From positions 1-56,353 of the forward strand of contig JAFUVF010000008.1 in assembly GCA_017483735.1 (NCBI GenBank): a stretch of 56,353 nucleotides of DNA, read 5' to 3'. The translations under genes were made by a program, and so were the position numbers. Shown here in pieces: positions 33,501 to 42,190 of the stretch. Within the stretch, counting starts at the first letter, position 1; every line of letters begins with the position of its first letter. Origin of the DNA: Lachnospiraceae bacterium (GTDB taxonomy: Bacteria; Bacillota; Clostridia; Lachnospirales; Lachnospiraceae). Under the pieces are notes generated by a model. That model saw only the letters and a program-made list of their open reading frames with translations, did not search any database and was not told where the DNA came from.

Positions 33501-34141
33501 AAAAACTTCTCATTCTCGATATTTTTCTCCGTAAGCGACAGATAATCCTTCTTTCTTTCATTAAGCCAGTCGAAAGGCCACGGAAAGCTTGCCGCATAAT
33601 CAGAAAGCTCAAGGATCAAATCCTCCAAAACGCTGTCATTTCCCTTTATACAGAAATAGTCCACACATTCCGTAAAATCCTTATCCCCTGTAGCATATTT
33701 TTCTTCCAAAAGCTCCTTTAAAATGTCCTTTGCGATAAGCTTGACCTCATTTTCATCCGCCACGCGAAACATCGGATCAAGACCGATTTCGTTGAAATTA
33801 TTTTTTATAACAAAGAGACAGAAGCTGTCAATCGTCGTTATCTGTGCATTGTTTACCAGCCCTGCCTGCCTCTCTATATGCGCAGAATCTGGATTTTCCT
33901 TCAGCTTTTCATATATTGCGGCACTTATCTTCTCACGCATCTGATCCGCCGCTGCCTTTGTAAACGTAACAATGAGCAGCCTGTCTATATCCACAGGATG
34001 CTCATCATCACAGACAATACTTATTATTCTCTCCACAAGAACCGCAGTCTTTCCGCTGCCTGCTGCGGCAGATACCAAAACATTGGAATTCCTTATATCT
34101 ATAGTCTTTTGCTGGCTTTCGGTAAATTTTACGGTGGGCAT
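30557..34141 (-). CDS. addA: ATP-dependent helicase/nuclease subunit AddA
   Basis: 1194 residues, full length. UvrD-type helicase motifs appear in order: Q-motif, Walker A SAAAGSGKTAVLVERI (27-42), TFTKAAADQM, DEYQDSN, GDVKQSIYKFRQARP, and VALTRAKEKL. The C-terminal RecB-type nuclease site is VLMDYKTDN. It resects double-strand breaks as AddAB. addB normally lies just upstream, but here a Na/Pi transporter gene does (3 bp gap), so AddB must be elsewhere or replaced. Confidence 0.95.
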   Translation of the reverse strand: MPTVKFTESQQKTIDIRNSNVLVSAAAGSGKTAVLVERIISIVCDDEHPVDIDRLLIVTFTKAAADQMREKISAAIYEKLKENPDSAHIERQAGLVNNAQITTIDSFCLFVIKNNFNEIGLDPMFRVADENEVKLIAKDILKELLEEKYATGDKDFTECVDYFCIKGNDSVLEDLILELSDYAASFPWPFDWLNERKKDYLSLTEKNIENEKFFEYIRKSLKGRITALSERYEDAKELMDMPGGPFEYAEIFEAEEEGLEALAGIDSFLALEEALKSFSFGKLPPVKREDSDPDIRKEVQNIRNSVKKGISDILKKYYSVSFTAERDRAKITGKHISALIDLCLEFDKRCTEEKRDRHIIDFKDMEHLALNILLKKDESNIPHPSEAALEYRRHFHEIMIDEYQDSNSVQEYLLSAISGEEEGKYNRFMVGDVKQSIYKFRQARPEIFMEKYGKYKESGAEIRIDLSNNFRSRHEVTDTVNEVFRRLMSKETGGIDYNEDVALKPSAEYPDGEGFESELYIIDKGSDISNEAEFIADRIGELKKTLLVSNSDKNGLRPLKYSDIVILLRSAGGGEDDIIKTVLEEKGIPVHVTSRQGYFSATEVQTLLNMLRVINNPRQDIPLYGVMKSIFGGFREEEIAFIRAKAPSGLLWEAVLSSEDEKCRGFVTLLGKYRDMSVYMTVRELLNKITDDFHYIEYVNAMPAGAKRRANVEELMNKASAFEQMSFHGLFSFIRYIEQCEKYNVDYGEADVLSENADVVRLMTIHKSKGLEFPVVFVAGLSKQFNRQDLKENIIMDTDLGLGCRYIDVNRRTTSKGLRYNAVAEKLNLDMVSEEERLLYVALTRAKEKLIMTAGVTDKTKKALKSKERISYGDFSGAVSYYDMLSSILGGVESLRISEVSSDDLVGMEFEKGVERALLLDELEAAGVEKREKASNLRVRFNYAYPYKYLEKLYTKTTVSELKIAAMADSDEAAYHRFEDEEFKAYIPSFKREAQGISGSARGSAMHRFMELMGFSEVLKAVFSELPESYEEYREGLDDKDNEKKIEKELKKCLILWKDERKVTEEYYRAVDIAKIVLFLKDELAYRMWRAETEGNLYKEQPFVFSLPAKRVNADIPTGERVLIQGIIDAYFVEDGQIVLMDYKTDNIKAMDELWKRYSTQLDYYEEAISMLTGLPVKEKLLYSFKLGLSGTAT

Positions 34142-34144
34142 GGC

Positions 34145-35770
34145 TTATGCCTCCTCCGTAGTGGCAAAGGCAATATTGGTGGCATGGTCAGCCACTCTTT
34201 CAAGCCCCGAAACGATATCGGAGAATATCATACCCGCCTCCGGCGTACATTCTCCTCTGGACAGGCGCTTCACATGTGCCTCCTGAAGCTCCCTTTCCTT
34301 TTCATCCACTGCTTCCTCCAAGCGCTTGACATCTTCAAGATGTGTCTCGTCGCTGTCGGTAAAGACCTCGACGGCGTAGCGGATTATGGCGTTTACCATA
34401 TCAAGCATCTCTCCAAGCTCTCTCTGTGCCTGCTTTGAGAGGGTTGCGCCGTTTTCCTTGCGCTGTCTTGCGGCATCCGCCACATTTTCCGCATGGTCGC
34501 CAATTCTCTCGATATCGTTTACCACATGGAAAAGCGCGCCCAGATTCTTCATATCCTCTATGGGCAGGTTCATCTGGTTAATCTTTACGAGATATGCCGT
34601 AATCGCATGGTTTAGGAAGTTTATGTTCTTCTCAACCTCATAAACCTCCTCTATATCCTCCTCATCCAAGGTAATCAGGGCATTCATGGCACGGTTTAGG
34701 TTTTCACTGGCAAGTGAAGCCATTCTGTCAAGCTCCTTTATAACCCCCACCACAGCCGTCGCCGGATTGAAGACCACCTTGTTTCCTATATATTTAAGCT
34801 GATAGCTCTCACGATAGCCAATCTTTTTGTCCTCGCCGGGCACGGATTTCGTCGAGAGCCATACCACCTGCTTAATGAACGGCAGGAGTATCAAAACCTG
34901 GAATATCTTTATAAGCGTGTGTGAATTTGCGACGAATCTGCCGTTGTCGGCAGAGATTGCTGATATGAAATCCACCACATAGTCCATTGCAAAGGTAAAT
35001 ATCACATACAAAAGCCCCGTTCCTATCACATTGAACCAAAGCTGTATGAACGCCGCCCTCTTTGCGTCCTTTGTGCCGGAAACCGAGGTCAAAAGCGCTG
35101 TGGAGCAACCGCCGATATTGCAGCCAAGGATTATATAGAGACACATTGGCAGCGTAAGCAGATCCTGCTGCGCCATAAGAAGCACTATGCTGACCATTAC
35201 TGATGAGCTCTGTATTATCGCCGTGAATATGAGTCCCGTCAAAAGCGCTATAAACGGATGATCCAATGAGCTCAAAAGAGAAACTATCTTCGGATTCTGA
35301 TTGAGTCCGGTCATTGCTGCGGACATAGTTGAAAGTCCCAGGAACAGCACGCCGAAGCCGATAATAATGTCCCCTGTCTGCTTCATCTTCTGCTTTTTGG
35401 AGAACATCCCGAAGAGCACGCCCACGATAAGTATAATGGGGGCATATTTTGCCACATTGAAGGAAACCAGCTGAGAAGTCACGGTGGCACCAATATTTGC
35501 GCCGAATACCACTCCCGCAGCCTGCACAAGATTCATAAGCCCCGCATTTACGAAGCTTACCACCATAGCGGTACAGGCGGAGGCGGACTGCATTATCGCC
35601 GCAAAAACAAAGCCTACTGCCATGCCGGTAAACCGGTTCGTTGTGAAAAATCCTAAAATCTGCCTAAGCTTTGCACCTGCCACGGTCTCAATGGCTCCCG
35701 TAGTCATCCTCATGCCGTACAGAAATAACCCCAGTCCCCCGATGAACGATAAAACAACCGTAAAGCTCAT
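34145..35770 (-). CDS. Na/phosphate cotransporter with PhoU-like domain
   Basis: 541 residues: two NptA repeats of membrane helices, with MQSASACTAM and IQSSSVMVSI as the paired QS motifs and GANIGATVTSQL, then a PhoU-like helical domain from about residue 340. It takes up phosphate with sodium. It is immediately followed by addA and has a strong promoter. Confidence 0.92.
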   Translation of the reverse strand: MSFTVVLSFIGGLGLFLYGMRMTTGAIETVAGAKLRQILGFFTTNRFTGMAVGFVFAAIMQSASACTAMVVSFVNAGLMNLVQAAGVVFGANIGATVTSQLVSFNVAKYAPIILIVGVLFGMFSKKQKMKQTGDIIIGFGVLFLGLSTMSAAMTGLNQNPKIVSLLSSLDHPFIALLTGLIFTAIIQSSSVMVSIVLLMAQQDLLTLPMCLYIILGCNIGGCSTALLTSVSGTKDAKRAAFIQLWFNVIGTGLLYVIFTFAMDYVVDFISAISADNGRFVANSHTLIKIFQVLILLPFIKQVVWLSTKSVPGEDKKIGYRESYQLKYIGNKVVFNPATAVVGVIKELDRMASLASENLNRAMNALITLDEEDIEEVYEVEKNINFLNHAITAYLVKINQMNLPIEDMKNLGALFHVVNDIERIGDHAENVADAARQRKENGATLSKQAQRELGEMLDMVNAIIRYAVEVFTDSDETHLEDVKRLEEAVDEKERELQEAHVKRLSRGECTPEAGMIFSDIVSGLERVADHATNIAFATTEEA

Positions 35771-35804
35771 AATAACTCCAAATACAACATTTTGTTACAT
35801 AGTT

Positions 35805-35833
35805 ACTATATATTGTATATATCGTGATGTCAA
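35805..35833 (-). promoter_or_regulatory. Promoter of the Na/Pi transporter-addA operon
   Basis: TTGACA (35833-35828) and TATAGT (35810-35805) on the minus strand, 17 bp apart. The -35 overlaps the ribF stop codon. Confidence 0.75.
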
Positions 35834-36387
35834 GGTTTTCTTCCCAGCATCCTCTCCGCCATATCAATATCCCCTCTCTCTATGCATTCTCTGATGGCTG
35901 TGGAGCTGACCTCAATGCCATCAATACATACTTTATCTATCAATGATACCGAAAATCCCAGCTCTTTTGACAGCTTAAGAAGAAGCCTCCCGTCTCCTCT
36001 TCCCTTATTTCCGTAGGAAACATCCTTTCCTGCCGCCACAAAGCGTGCAGACAGCCCGCCTACGAGAACATCCCTCACGAAATCCTCCGGCTCCATTGCG
36101 GCAAGCTCTCTTGTAAGAGGATACTCCACCAGGATTTCGACGCCGCATCTCTCCAAAAGCTCCCTTTTTTCCTCTCTGGAGGTAAGCTCTGCGCCCTCAT
36201 TGATGCCAAAGACCTTCGCCGGAGAAGGATCAAAGGTAAAGACGCAGGGAGCCAGCCCTTCCGCCTTTTTTGCGAGGATCTCCTCCAAAAGACGCCTGTG
36301 CCCTATGTGTACGCCGTCAAATTTGCCTATTGCCACGGCTGTATCAATATTCATTTCAAAATTTGAGGTTCCTGTAATTATTTCCAT
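35830..36387 (-). CDS. ribF: FAD synthetase domain protein (RibF N-terminal half only)
   Basis: 185 residues containing the adenylyltransferase motifs GKFDGVHIGH (21-30) and SSTAIRE (near 162). Normal bifunctional RibF is about 310 residues with a C-terminal riboflavin kinase, which is absent here. The product could adenylate FMN but not phosphorylate riboflavin, so a separate kinase or second RibF is needed. Start overlaps the truB stop by one base (TAATG). Confidence 0.88.
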   Translation of the reverse strand: MEIITGTSNFEMNIDTAVAIGKFDGVHIGHRRLLEEILAKKAEGLAPCVFTFDPSPAKVFGINEGAELTSREEKRELLERCGVEILVEYPLTRELAAMEPEDFVRDVLVGGLSARFVAAGKDVSYGNKGRGDGRLLLKLSKELGFSVSLIDKVCIDGIEVSSTAIRECIERGDIDMAERMLGRKP

Positions 36388-37307
36388 TATATAAAAAGTC
36401 TGATAGGCATATATTTTCGCTTTTCTCTATCGTATCCGTATATTCCCGCAAAGCTCCCATCGGCTCTGTAGACCCGAAGTTGCTTTACGTTATGTAAACC
36501 CAGCGCTCCGCCCTCGCATATTTCCTCCGAAATATCCCTGTCTGAGAAGGGATTTCCGTTGTTTATAAGCTTTTCTGAAGGTTCCTTTATATGTACCAGA
36601 GGGAGGTCTTTAAATACATAATCCGTCGGAAGCATTACCTCCGAAAGCCTCTCCTCATCCTTTAGCATTTGAAGCTCCTCAAGAGTATGGGCTTCCTTCA
36701 AGGTAAATTCTCCCGAGCGGCTGCGTATAAGGCTTTTTAGGCTTCCTCCGCACTCAAGCTTCTCCCCTATATCGGCGCAAAGGCTTCTGATATATGTGCC
36801 CTTGGAGCATACCACCCGAAAGCCTACCGTGGGGATATCCATATCCGTTATCTCCAATTCCTTAATACTTACACGCCTTTTCTTTCTCTCCACCTCGATG
36901 CCTTCTCTTGCAAGCTCATAGAGCTTTTTCCCGTTTATCTTGATAGCGGAATACATTGGCGGAGTCTGGTCGTATTCTCCAACAAAGCTCATTATGGCAG
37001 TCCTTACGGCATCCTCTGTAAGCTTCCCGGCTCTCTCCCTGTCTTCTCTAAGAATCTGTCCCGACATATCGAGAGTATCTGTCTCCACCCCTAACAAAAG
37101 CTCCGCAATATACTCCTTATCCCTGTCGGTAAGCATATCACAGAGCCTGCAGGCCTTTCCGAGACATACGGGAAGCACCCCTGTCGCATCGGGGTCAAGG
37201 GTTCCGGTATGCCCTATTCTCTTCATTTTACAAATCCCGCGGAGCTTTGCCACCACGTCCTGTGATGTAAAGCCTGCGGGCTTGTTTACGATTATTATTC
37301 CGTCCAT
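36387..37307 (-). CDS. truB: tRNA pseudouridine-55 synthase TruB
   Basis: 306 residues with the TruB N-terminus GIIIVNKPAGFTSQDVV and the catalytic aspartate in GHTGTLDPDATGVLP; also YEL/KINGKKLYELAREG and the C-terminal PUA-like part. The ATG is chosen 4 bp after the nrnA stop; a TTG ten codons earlier would overlap nrnA. Part of the nusA-infB operon. Confidence 0.95.
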   Translation of the reverse strand: MDGIIIVNKPAGFTSQDVVAKLRGICKMKRIGHTGTLDPDATGVLPVCLGKACRLCDMLTDRDKEYIAELLLGVETDTLDMSGQILREDRERAGKLTEDAVRTAIMSFVGEYDQTPPMYSAIKINGKKLYELAREGIEVERKKRRVSIKELEITDMDIPTVGFRVVCSKGTYIRSLCADIGEKLECGGSLKSLIRSRSGEFTLKEAHTLEELQMLKDEERLSEVMLPTDYVFKDLPLVHIKEPSEKLINNGNPFSDRDISEEICEGGALGLHNVKQLRVYRADGSFAGIYGYDREKRKYMPIRLFI

Positions 37308-37311
37308 ATTT

Positions 37312-38301
37312 TCAGGGCTTTTCTCCGTTTTTGTCAAGTACGCCGTGCTCTATAAGCTCCTCCTCGATATATACGGAAATATTGTTCACGCAGTCATGGT
37401 AGGTTCCCTTCATATTGCAGCCCGCCGCCTTGGCATGCCCGCCGCCTCCGAAATGCGATACTACCTTTGCAGCATCCACATTGTCCGTGGTGCGGATACT
37501 TACCTTATATTCCAGAACTCCGACACTGTACATAAATATGGCGCAGTCCGTTCCCTTTATGTTGCGCAGCTGATTCACTATTCCCTCAAAATCCTCGCTT
37601 CCGACGCCATAGAAATCCATTGTCTTTTTGTCGATAACACTGACAATGCAATGCCCGTGCATAAAGCGCACGCTCTCCATAAGGCACCTTCCCATTATCT
37701 GGCTCTGGATATAGCTCTTTTGATAGAAGGTTTCCTCTATTATCCTTGAAAAATCAAAGCCATAGGCGATAAGCTCGGATGCTTTTCTCAAAGTATCCGG
37801 CGTGGTGTTTGAATACTGGAAAACCCCGGTATCGTGTATCATACCGATGTATACAGCCTTTGCCACATCCTCATCAACATAGCGCTTATCGTACAAATCG
37901 TATAAAACCTCGCATACTGAGCCAATCTCCGGACGCATATGGTTAATATCGCCTCCGCCCTCATTGGATATATGGTGGTCGATATTTATCTTTTTGACGG
38001 CGGCATCGAAATATTTCTTGGGATCTCCAATCCTGTCCGGAACAGAATCCAGTACAAAGTATACGTCATGCGCAGGAAGCGCTCCGCTGCAGTCGGTAAC
38101 TATCTCATCATACCCATTTAAAAGCTCAAAGGTCTTGGGGGGCTTATCGAGATATACCGTGATTTCTGCACTTTCGGGAAGCGCATTCTTTAAATATTTC
38201 CAGAGAGATAAGCATGCTCCTACACAGTCTCCGTCGGGGCGAATGTGTCCGCTTATTCCGATATGCCCTGCCCCTTCGCATTCCTTCAAAATATCAAGCA
38301 T
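37312..38301 (-). CDS. nrnA: NrnA-type DHH phosphoesterase
   Basis: 329 residues with HIRPDGDCVGA (19-29), the DHH triad in NIDHHISNEGG, HDTGVFQYSNT and the C-terminal DHHA1 motif FGGGGHAKAAG. It degrades short oligoribonucleotides and pAp. Overlaps rbfA by 8 bp, the standard position between rbfA and truB. Confidence 0.94.
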   Translation of the reverse strand: MLDILKECEGAGHIGISGHIRPDGDCVGACLSLWKYLKNALPESAEITVYLDKPPKTFELLNGYDEIVTDCSGALPAHDVYFVLDSVPDRIGDPKKYFDAAVKKINIDHHISNEGGGDINHMRPEIGSVCEVLYDLYDKRYVDEDVAKAVYIGMIHDTGVFQYSNTTPDTLRKASELIAYGFDFSRIIEETFYQKSYIQSQIMGRCLMESVRFMHGHCIVSVIDKKTMDFYGVGSEDFEGIVNQLRNIKGTDCAIFMYSVGVLEYKVSIRTTDNVDAAKVVSHFGGGGHAKAAGCNMKGTYHDCVNNISVYIEEELIEHGVLDKNGEKP

Positions 38302-38668
38302 TGTGTGAAGCCTCCTGCTCCTTTATTACCTCGTCAATCTTCCTTGACATATTTACGCCGTACTCTATGGACTGATCCATAATAAACGTTATTTTGGGAG
38401 TGTTTCGCAGATTCAATTCCTGCGCAAGCTGTCTTCTGATATATCCTTCCGCAGAATTGAGCCCCTCAAGGGTGTCCGCCTGCGCATCCTCATCTCCGAG
38501 TATGCTTATATATGCCTTGCAGGTTTTCAAATCCGGAGCCACCTCACATGCAACCACACTGGTCCATGGGCTTATTCTCGGATCCTTTATCTCTCCCCGT
38601 ATCACCTCGGCAAGCACACGCTGCACTTCGCCGTTGATGCGGGAATTTTTGATGCTGTTCTTTCTCAT
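38294..38668 (-). CDS. rbfA: Ribosome-binding factor A
   Basis: 124 residues with the KH-like RbfA fold: IKDPRIS, then AYISILG, and the C-terminal HTH-like LNLRNTPKITFIMDQSIEYG. It helps mature the 16S rRNA 5' end. Unusually, about 245 bp separate it from infB, and that gap holds a large structured element. Confidence 0.94.
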   Translation of the reverse strand: MRKNSIKNSRINGEVQRVLAEVIRGEIKDPRISPWTSVVACEVAPDLKTCKAYISILGDEDAQADTLEGLNSAEGYIRRQLAQELNLRNTPKITFIMDQSIEYGVNMSRKIDEVIKEQEASHNA

Positions 38669-38738
38669 ATTTTATAATCCTTAATTATTGTAGTCCGTTC
38701 AATACAGAATATATTTTTCCTGTATAAGAGAGGTTCAT

Positions 38739-38894
38739 AATATGATGTTCTCCGAACAATTTGCACGCAGCACTTAGCAAATCGGAGTCACATGGTTCGG
38801 GTGCACGAGAATGCCCTAGTCGGATGTACCCGAACCTGATATGTGACGAACGATGAGCTTAGTAGCTGTCGTAGCCGTTCGGGAACATCATATT
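38739..38894. repeat. Cloverleaf-like structured element between infB and rbfA
   Basis: Outer arms 38739-38757 and 38877-38894 are inverted repeats with one bulged base (AATATGATGTTC, CCGAAC and their complements). Inside are a hairpin ATTTGC/GCAAAT, a long hairpin closed by TCACAT-GGTTCGGGT with ACCCGAACC-TGAT-ATGTGA, and an AGCT-TAGT-AGCT hairpin. Four GTTCGGG-type segments in alternating orientation allow a second fold. It could be a structured RNA acting in the infB-rbfA transcript or a MITE-like insertion. No protein is encoded. Confidence 0.7.
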
Positions 38895-38912
38895 TTGAAA
38901 CTCATATGTATG

Positions 38913-41612
38913 TTATACTCGTTCGACCTGAACCATCACATATGCTTCCACGATGTCAAGCTCCTGCATCTTGTCGAAGTCCTCGAACACAAGACCGCAC
39001 TCGAAGCCTGCCTTGACCTCCTTCACATCATCCTTGAAGCGCTTTAAGGATGCGAGAGCGCCCTCGTATATCTGCTCGCCCTCTCTCGTGATCCTGATCT
39101 TGCAGTCTCTTCTGAACTCGCCGTCAAGCACATATGCGCCGGCGATATTTCCGATAGCTGAAGCCTTGAATATCTGGCGTACCTCCGCATGTCCGATTAC
39201 CTGCTCTTCAAATACGGGATCCAGCATTCCCTTCATTGCTGCCTCGATATCCTCGATAGCCTGATAGATTACGTCATACAGCCTGATATCCACGCCCTCC
39301 TGCTCAGCCACAGCCTTTGCCGTAGCGTCAGGACGCACATTGAAACCTATGATTATCGCATTCGACGCACCCGCAAGGGATACATCGGATTCGTTTATGG
39401 CACCTACGCCGCCGTGAATGCACTTTACCACAACCTCCTCGTTTGAAAGCTTCAAAAGCGACTGCTTTACAGCTTCCACGGAGCCCTGTACATCCGCCTT
39501 CACAATGAGGTTCAATTCCTTTAAATTGCCCTCCTGAATCTGGGAGAATACATCCTCGAGGCTCATTCTGCCCTTGGTCTCCTCCAGCTTCTTCTCCTTG
39601 TTCTGCGCAAGGTAGGTATCTGCGAACTGCTTTGCCTCCTTGTCGGAATCATGGGCGATAAATACCTCGCCTGCCGCCGGAACATCCGACAGACCCAATA
39701 TCTCCACGGGCATTGAGGGAGTAGCCTCCTTCACACGTCTGCCCTTGTCATCTATCATTGCACGAACCTTGCCGTGAGCCGCCCCTGCGGAGATGAAATC
39801 CCCGACCTTAAGCGTTCCCTTCTGCACAAGTACGGTCGCAACCGGACCTCTGCCCTTGTCAAGCTCCGCCTCTATTACAAGACCTCTTGCCTTTCTCTTG
39901 GGATTAGCCTTAAGCTCCAGAATATCCGCAGTAAGCAGTATCATTTCAAGCATCTGCTCAATGCCCTCTCCCGACTTTGCGGATACGGGCGCAAATACTG
40001 TGCTTCCGCCCCAATCCTCGGGTATGAGCTCATATTCTGAAAGCTCCTGCTTAACCCTGTCTATATTCGCCGAGGGCTTGTCTATCTTATTTACAGCTAC
40101 GATTATCTCTATACCCGCCGCCTTTGCGTGGTTTATAGCCTCTATCGTCTGCGGCATTACTCCGTCGTCCGCCGCAACCACAAGAATTGCGATATCGGTG
40201 GAGTTTGCGCCTCTCATTCGCATTGCAGTAAATGCCTCATGTCCGGGGGTATCGAGGAAGGTTATCTTCCTTCCCTTTACCTCTACGGTATATGCGCCGA
40301 TATGCTGGGTTATGCCGCCTGCCTCTCTGTCGGTAACATTTGTCTTTCTGATGGCATCGAGAAGCGAGGTCTTACCGTGGTCTACATGACCCATTACGCA
40401 GATAACGGGAGGTCTCTCCACAAGGTTCTCCTCTGCTTCCTCATCCTCCTTAAGAAGCTCCTCTATCACATCGACCTTTACTTCCTTTTCGCAGAGTATC
40501 TCGTACTCAACGGCGATGCTTTCAGCCTCCTCGTAGGATATTTCCTGATTCACGGTAACAATCTTTCCCTCGAGGAAAAGCTTCTTTACTATGGCTGCGG
40601 GCTGTATCTTCATCTTTTCCGCAAGCTCTTTTATGGTTATGGTCTCGGGGAGGGTAATTACCTTTATGACCTCCTCCACCTTCTCTTCCTTCTTTTCAGG
40701 CTTTATGAAGCGTCCGGGACGATTCTTTAACTTCTCATCATCCTCGAACATCATATCCTTCTTGGAGCGTTTGTCCTGATCCTTTGCTCCGCGCTTCTTG
40801 CCCTGCTGCTTGTCTCCGTTATTTACCGGCGCTTCAAAAGATCCCGGTTTAGCTCCCTGCCTTCCATTGCCTCTCTGATTCCAATCACTATTAGGACGAT
40901 TGCCGCCGCCACCTTGATTAGAATTTCTATTCTGTCTTTCATTTCCTGTATTTTCTTTAACTTGTCTATTGACTTTGCCGGCATTTGATACCCCCTGTCT
41001 GATTATCTGTGTAGTGCTTCCGTCACGATTTACCTTTACCTCGCCCTCTCTCAGCTCTCCGGGCTTTCTTGGAGCCTGTGCCTGTGCCGGAGCGGGCTGT
41101 GCTTCGGGCTTCGGCTTTCTTGCAGGCATGCCGTGGTTGTCAGGCTGCATCTGTACAGAAGGTGTGGGCGAAGGCGGTGTGAGAGGTCTGATGGGAGTAC
41201 GGTTTGTGAAATTACTGTTCCTGTTTCCTCCCATATTTCTGTTCCCTCCCCCGCTCTGGCTTCTCGAAGAGTTGCCGGAGTTCTGGGGATTGCTGACAAA
41301 TATAATCGTCTTCTTTTTCTGCTGTGCCGGAGCGGGTCTCTTTGCCTCTTCCTTTTTGGGTTCCTTCTTTTTTTCCTCTTTTTGGGGCTCTTCCTTCTTT
41401 GCCGTCTTGACAGAATCAGGCTTTGCGTCCGGCTGCTTTTCTGCAAATGCTTTTCTCACATCTTCCGCAACGTCATCCTCCACGGAGTTTGAAGTGGATG
41501 TGATATTATCCATCCCTTTCTTTTGAAGATATGCAACTATATCCTTGCCGGTCACTCTCTTTCCCGACTCGTCGATTTCCTTTGCCAATTCATGAATTCT
41601 TTTCTTTGCCAT
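38913..41612 (-). CDS. infB: Translation initiation factor IF-2
   Basis: 899 residues: IF2_N domain at 1-52, a long Lys/Glu then Asn/Gly/Pro/Gln-rich low-complexity linker (about 60-310), a second IF2_N at about 320-370, the G domain from about 403 ([28 protein letters not shown]), then domains II-IV. It recruits fMet-tRNA to the 30S subunit. Overlaps ylxQ by 23 bp. Confidence 0.97.
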   Translation of the reverse strand: MAKKRIHELAKEIDESGKRVTGKDIVAYLQKKGMDNITSTSNSVEDDVAEDVRKAFAEKQPDAKPDSVKTAKKEEPQKEEKKKEPKKEEAKRPAPAQQKKKTIIFVSNPQNSGNSSRSQSGGGNRNMGGNRNSNFTNRTPIRPLTPPSPTPSVQMQPDNHGMPARKPKPEAQPAPAQAQAPRKPGELREGEVKVNRDGSTTQIIRQGVSNAGKVNRQVKENTGNERQNRNSNQGGGGNRPNSDWNQRGNGRQGAKPGSFEAPVNNGDKQQGKKRGAKDQDKRSKKDMMFEDDEKLKNRPGRFIKPEKKEEKVEEVIKVITLPETITIKELAEKMKIQPAAIVKKLFLEGKIVTVNQEISYEEAESIAVEYEILCEKEVKVDVIEELLKEDEEAEENLVERPPVICVMGHVDHGKTSLLDAIRKTNVTDREAGGITQHIGAYTVEVKGRKITFLDTPGHEAFTAMRMRGANSTDIAILVVAADDGVMPQTIEAINHAKAAGIEIIVAVNKIDKPSANIDRVKQELSEYELIPEDWGGSTVFAPVSAKSGEGIEQMLEMILLTADILELKANPKRKARGLVIEAELDKGRGPVATVLVQKGTLKVGDFISAGAAHGKVRAMIDDKGRRVKEATPSMPVEILGLSDVPAAGEVFIAHDSDKEAKQFADTYLAQNKEKKLEETKGRMSLEDVFSQIQEGNLKELNLIVKADVQGSVEAVKQSLLKLSNEEVVVKCIHGGVGAINESDVSLAGASNAIIIGFNVRPDATAKAVAEQEGVDIRLYDVIYQAIEDIEAAMKGMLDPVFEEQVIGHAEVRQIFKASAIGNIAGAYVLDGEFRRDCKIRITREGEQIYEGALASLKRFKDDVKEVKAGFECGLVFEDFDKMQELDIVEAYVMVQVERV

Positions 41613-41928
41613 TCTTCACTCCTCCTGATTCTTCAAACTTCTTTATTACCGCTTCCGAAAGTCCCTTATCGCACACTGCCAGAACCGACCTCAAATCCTT
41701 TCCTATTGCGGCTCCCAGTCCTGTCTTGTCGCTGTAGCTGATGAGATTGACACCGTAGTATGTGCATTTGTCCGTAAATTTTTTTCTCGTATTGTCCGAG
41801 GCATCCTGCGCCAGTATGACAAGCTTTGCCTTTCCCGACTTTACCGCCTCCAGAGTCTGGAACTCGCCGCTTGCAAGCTTCCTTCCCTTTTCGGCTATCC
41901 CGAGAAGCGATAACACTTTATCAGCCAT
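41590..41928 (-). CDS. ylxQ: L7Ae-family RNA-binding protein YlxQ
   Basis: 112 residues with the L7Ae/L30e fold: [37 protein letters not shown] read in segments, and the later [15 protein letters not shown]. It binds kink-turn RNA and sits, as usual, between rnpM and infB, overlapping both. Confidence 0.93.
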   Translation of the reverse strand: MADKVLSLLGIAEKGRKLASGEFQTLEAVKSGKAKLVILAQDASDNTRKKFTDKCTYYGVNLISYSDKTGLGAAIGKDLRSVLAVCDKGLSEAVIKKFEESGGVKNGKEKNS

Positions 41929-42190
41929 ATAACCTGTTAAATTCCTCCGAAAGTGCTTCGTATACCTTTTTGTCTATATTTACCTTAAAGGCTCTGTTAA
42001 ATCCCTTGTTCTTTTCCGCACGGGCTATGCAGTCCGCATTGCGGCACACATATGCGCCCCTGCCGTTTGCCCTGCCGGTGGGGTCTATGCGGACATTGCC
42101 CGCATCATCACGAACCACCCGTATCAGTTCCTTCTTTTCTTTCCTTTCCCTGCAGCCCATGCACTGCCTTAAGGGAACCTTTTTATCCAT
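41921..42190 (-). CDS. rnpM: YlxR/RnpM, RNase P modulator
   Basis: 89 residues with the DUF448 motifs RQCMGCRE (8-15), GRANGRGAYVCRN and CIARAEK. The protein binds RNase P RNA in Bacillus. It shares one base with the nusA stop and overlaps ylxQ by 8 bp. Confidence 0.94.
   Translation of the reverse strand: MDKKVPLRQCMGCRERKEKKELIRVVRDDAGNVRIDPTGRANGRGAYVCRNADCIARAEKNKGFNRAFKVNIDKKVYEALSEEFNRLYG

Noticed and set aside
40128..40730. 200-residue frames opposite infB (also 40969-41526)
   Set aside because: Shadows produced by the repetitive, biased codons of the IF-2 linker and G domain.
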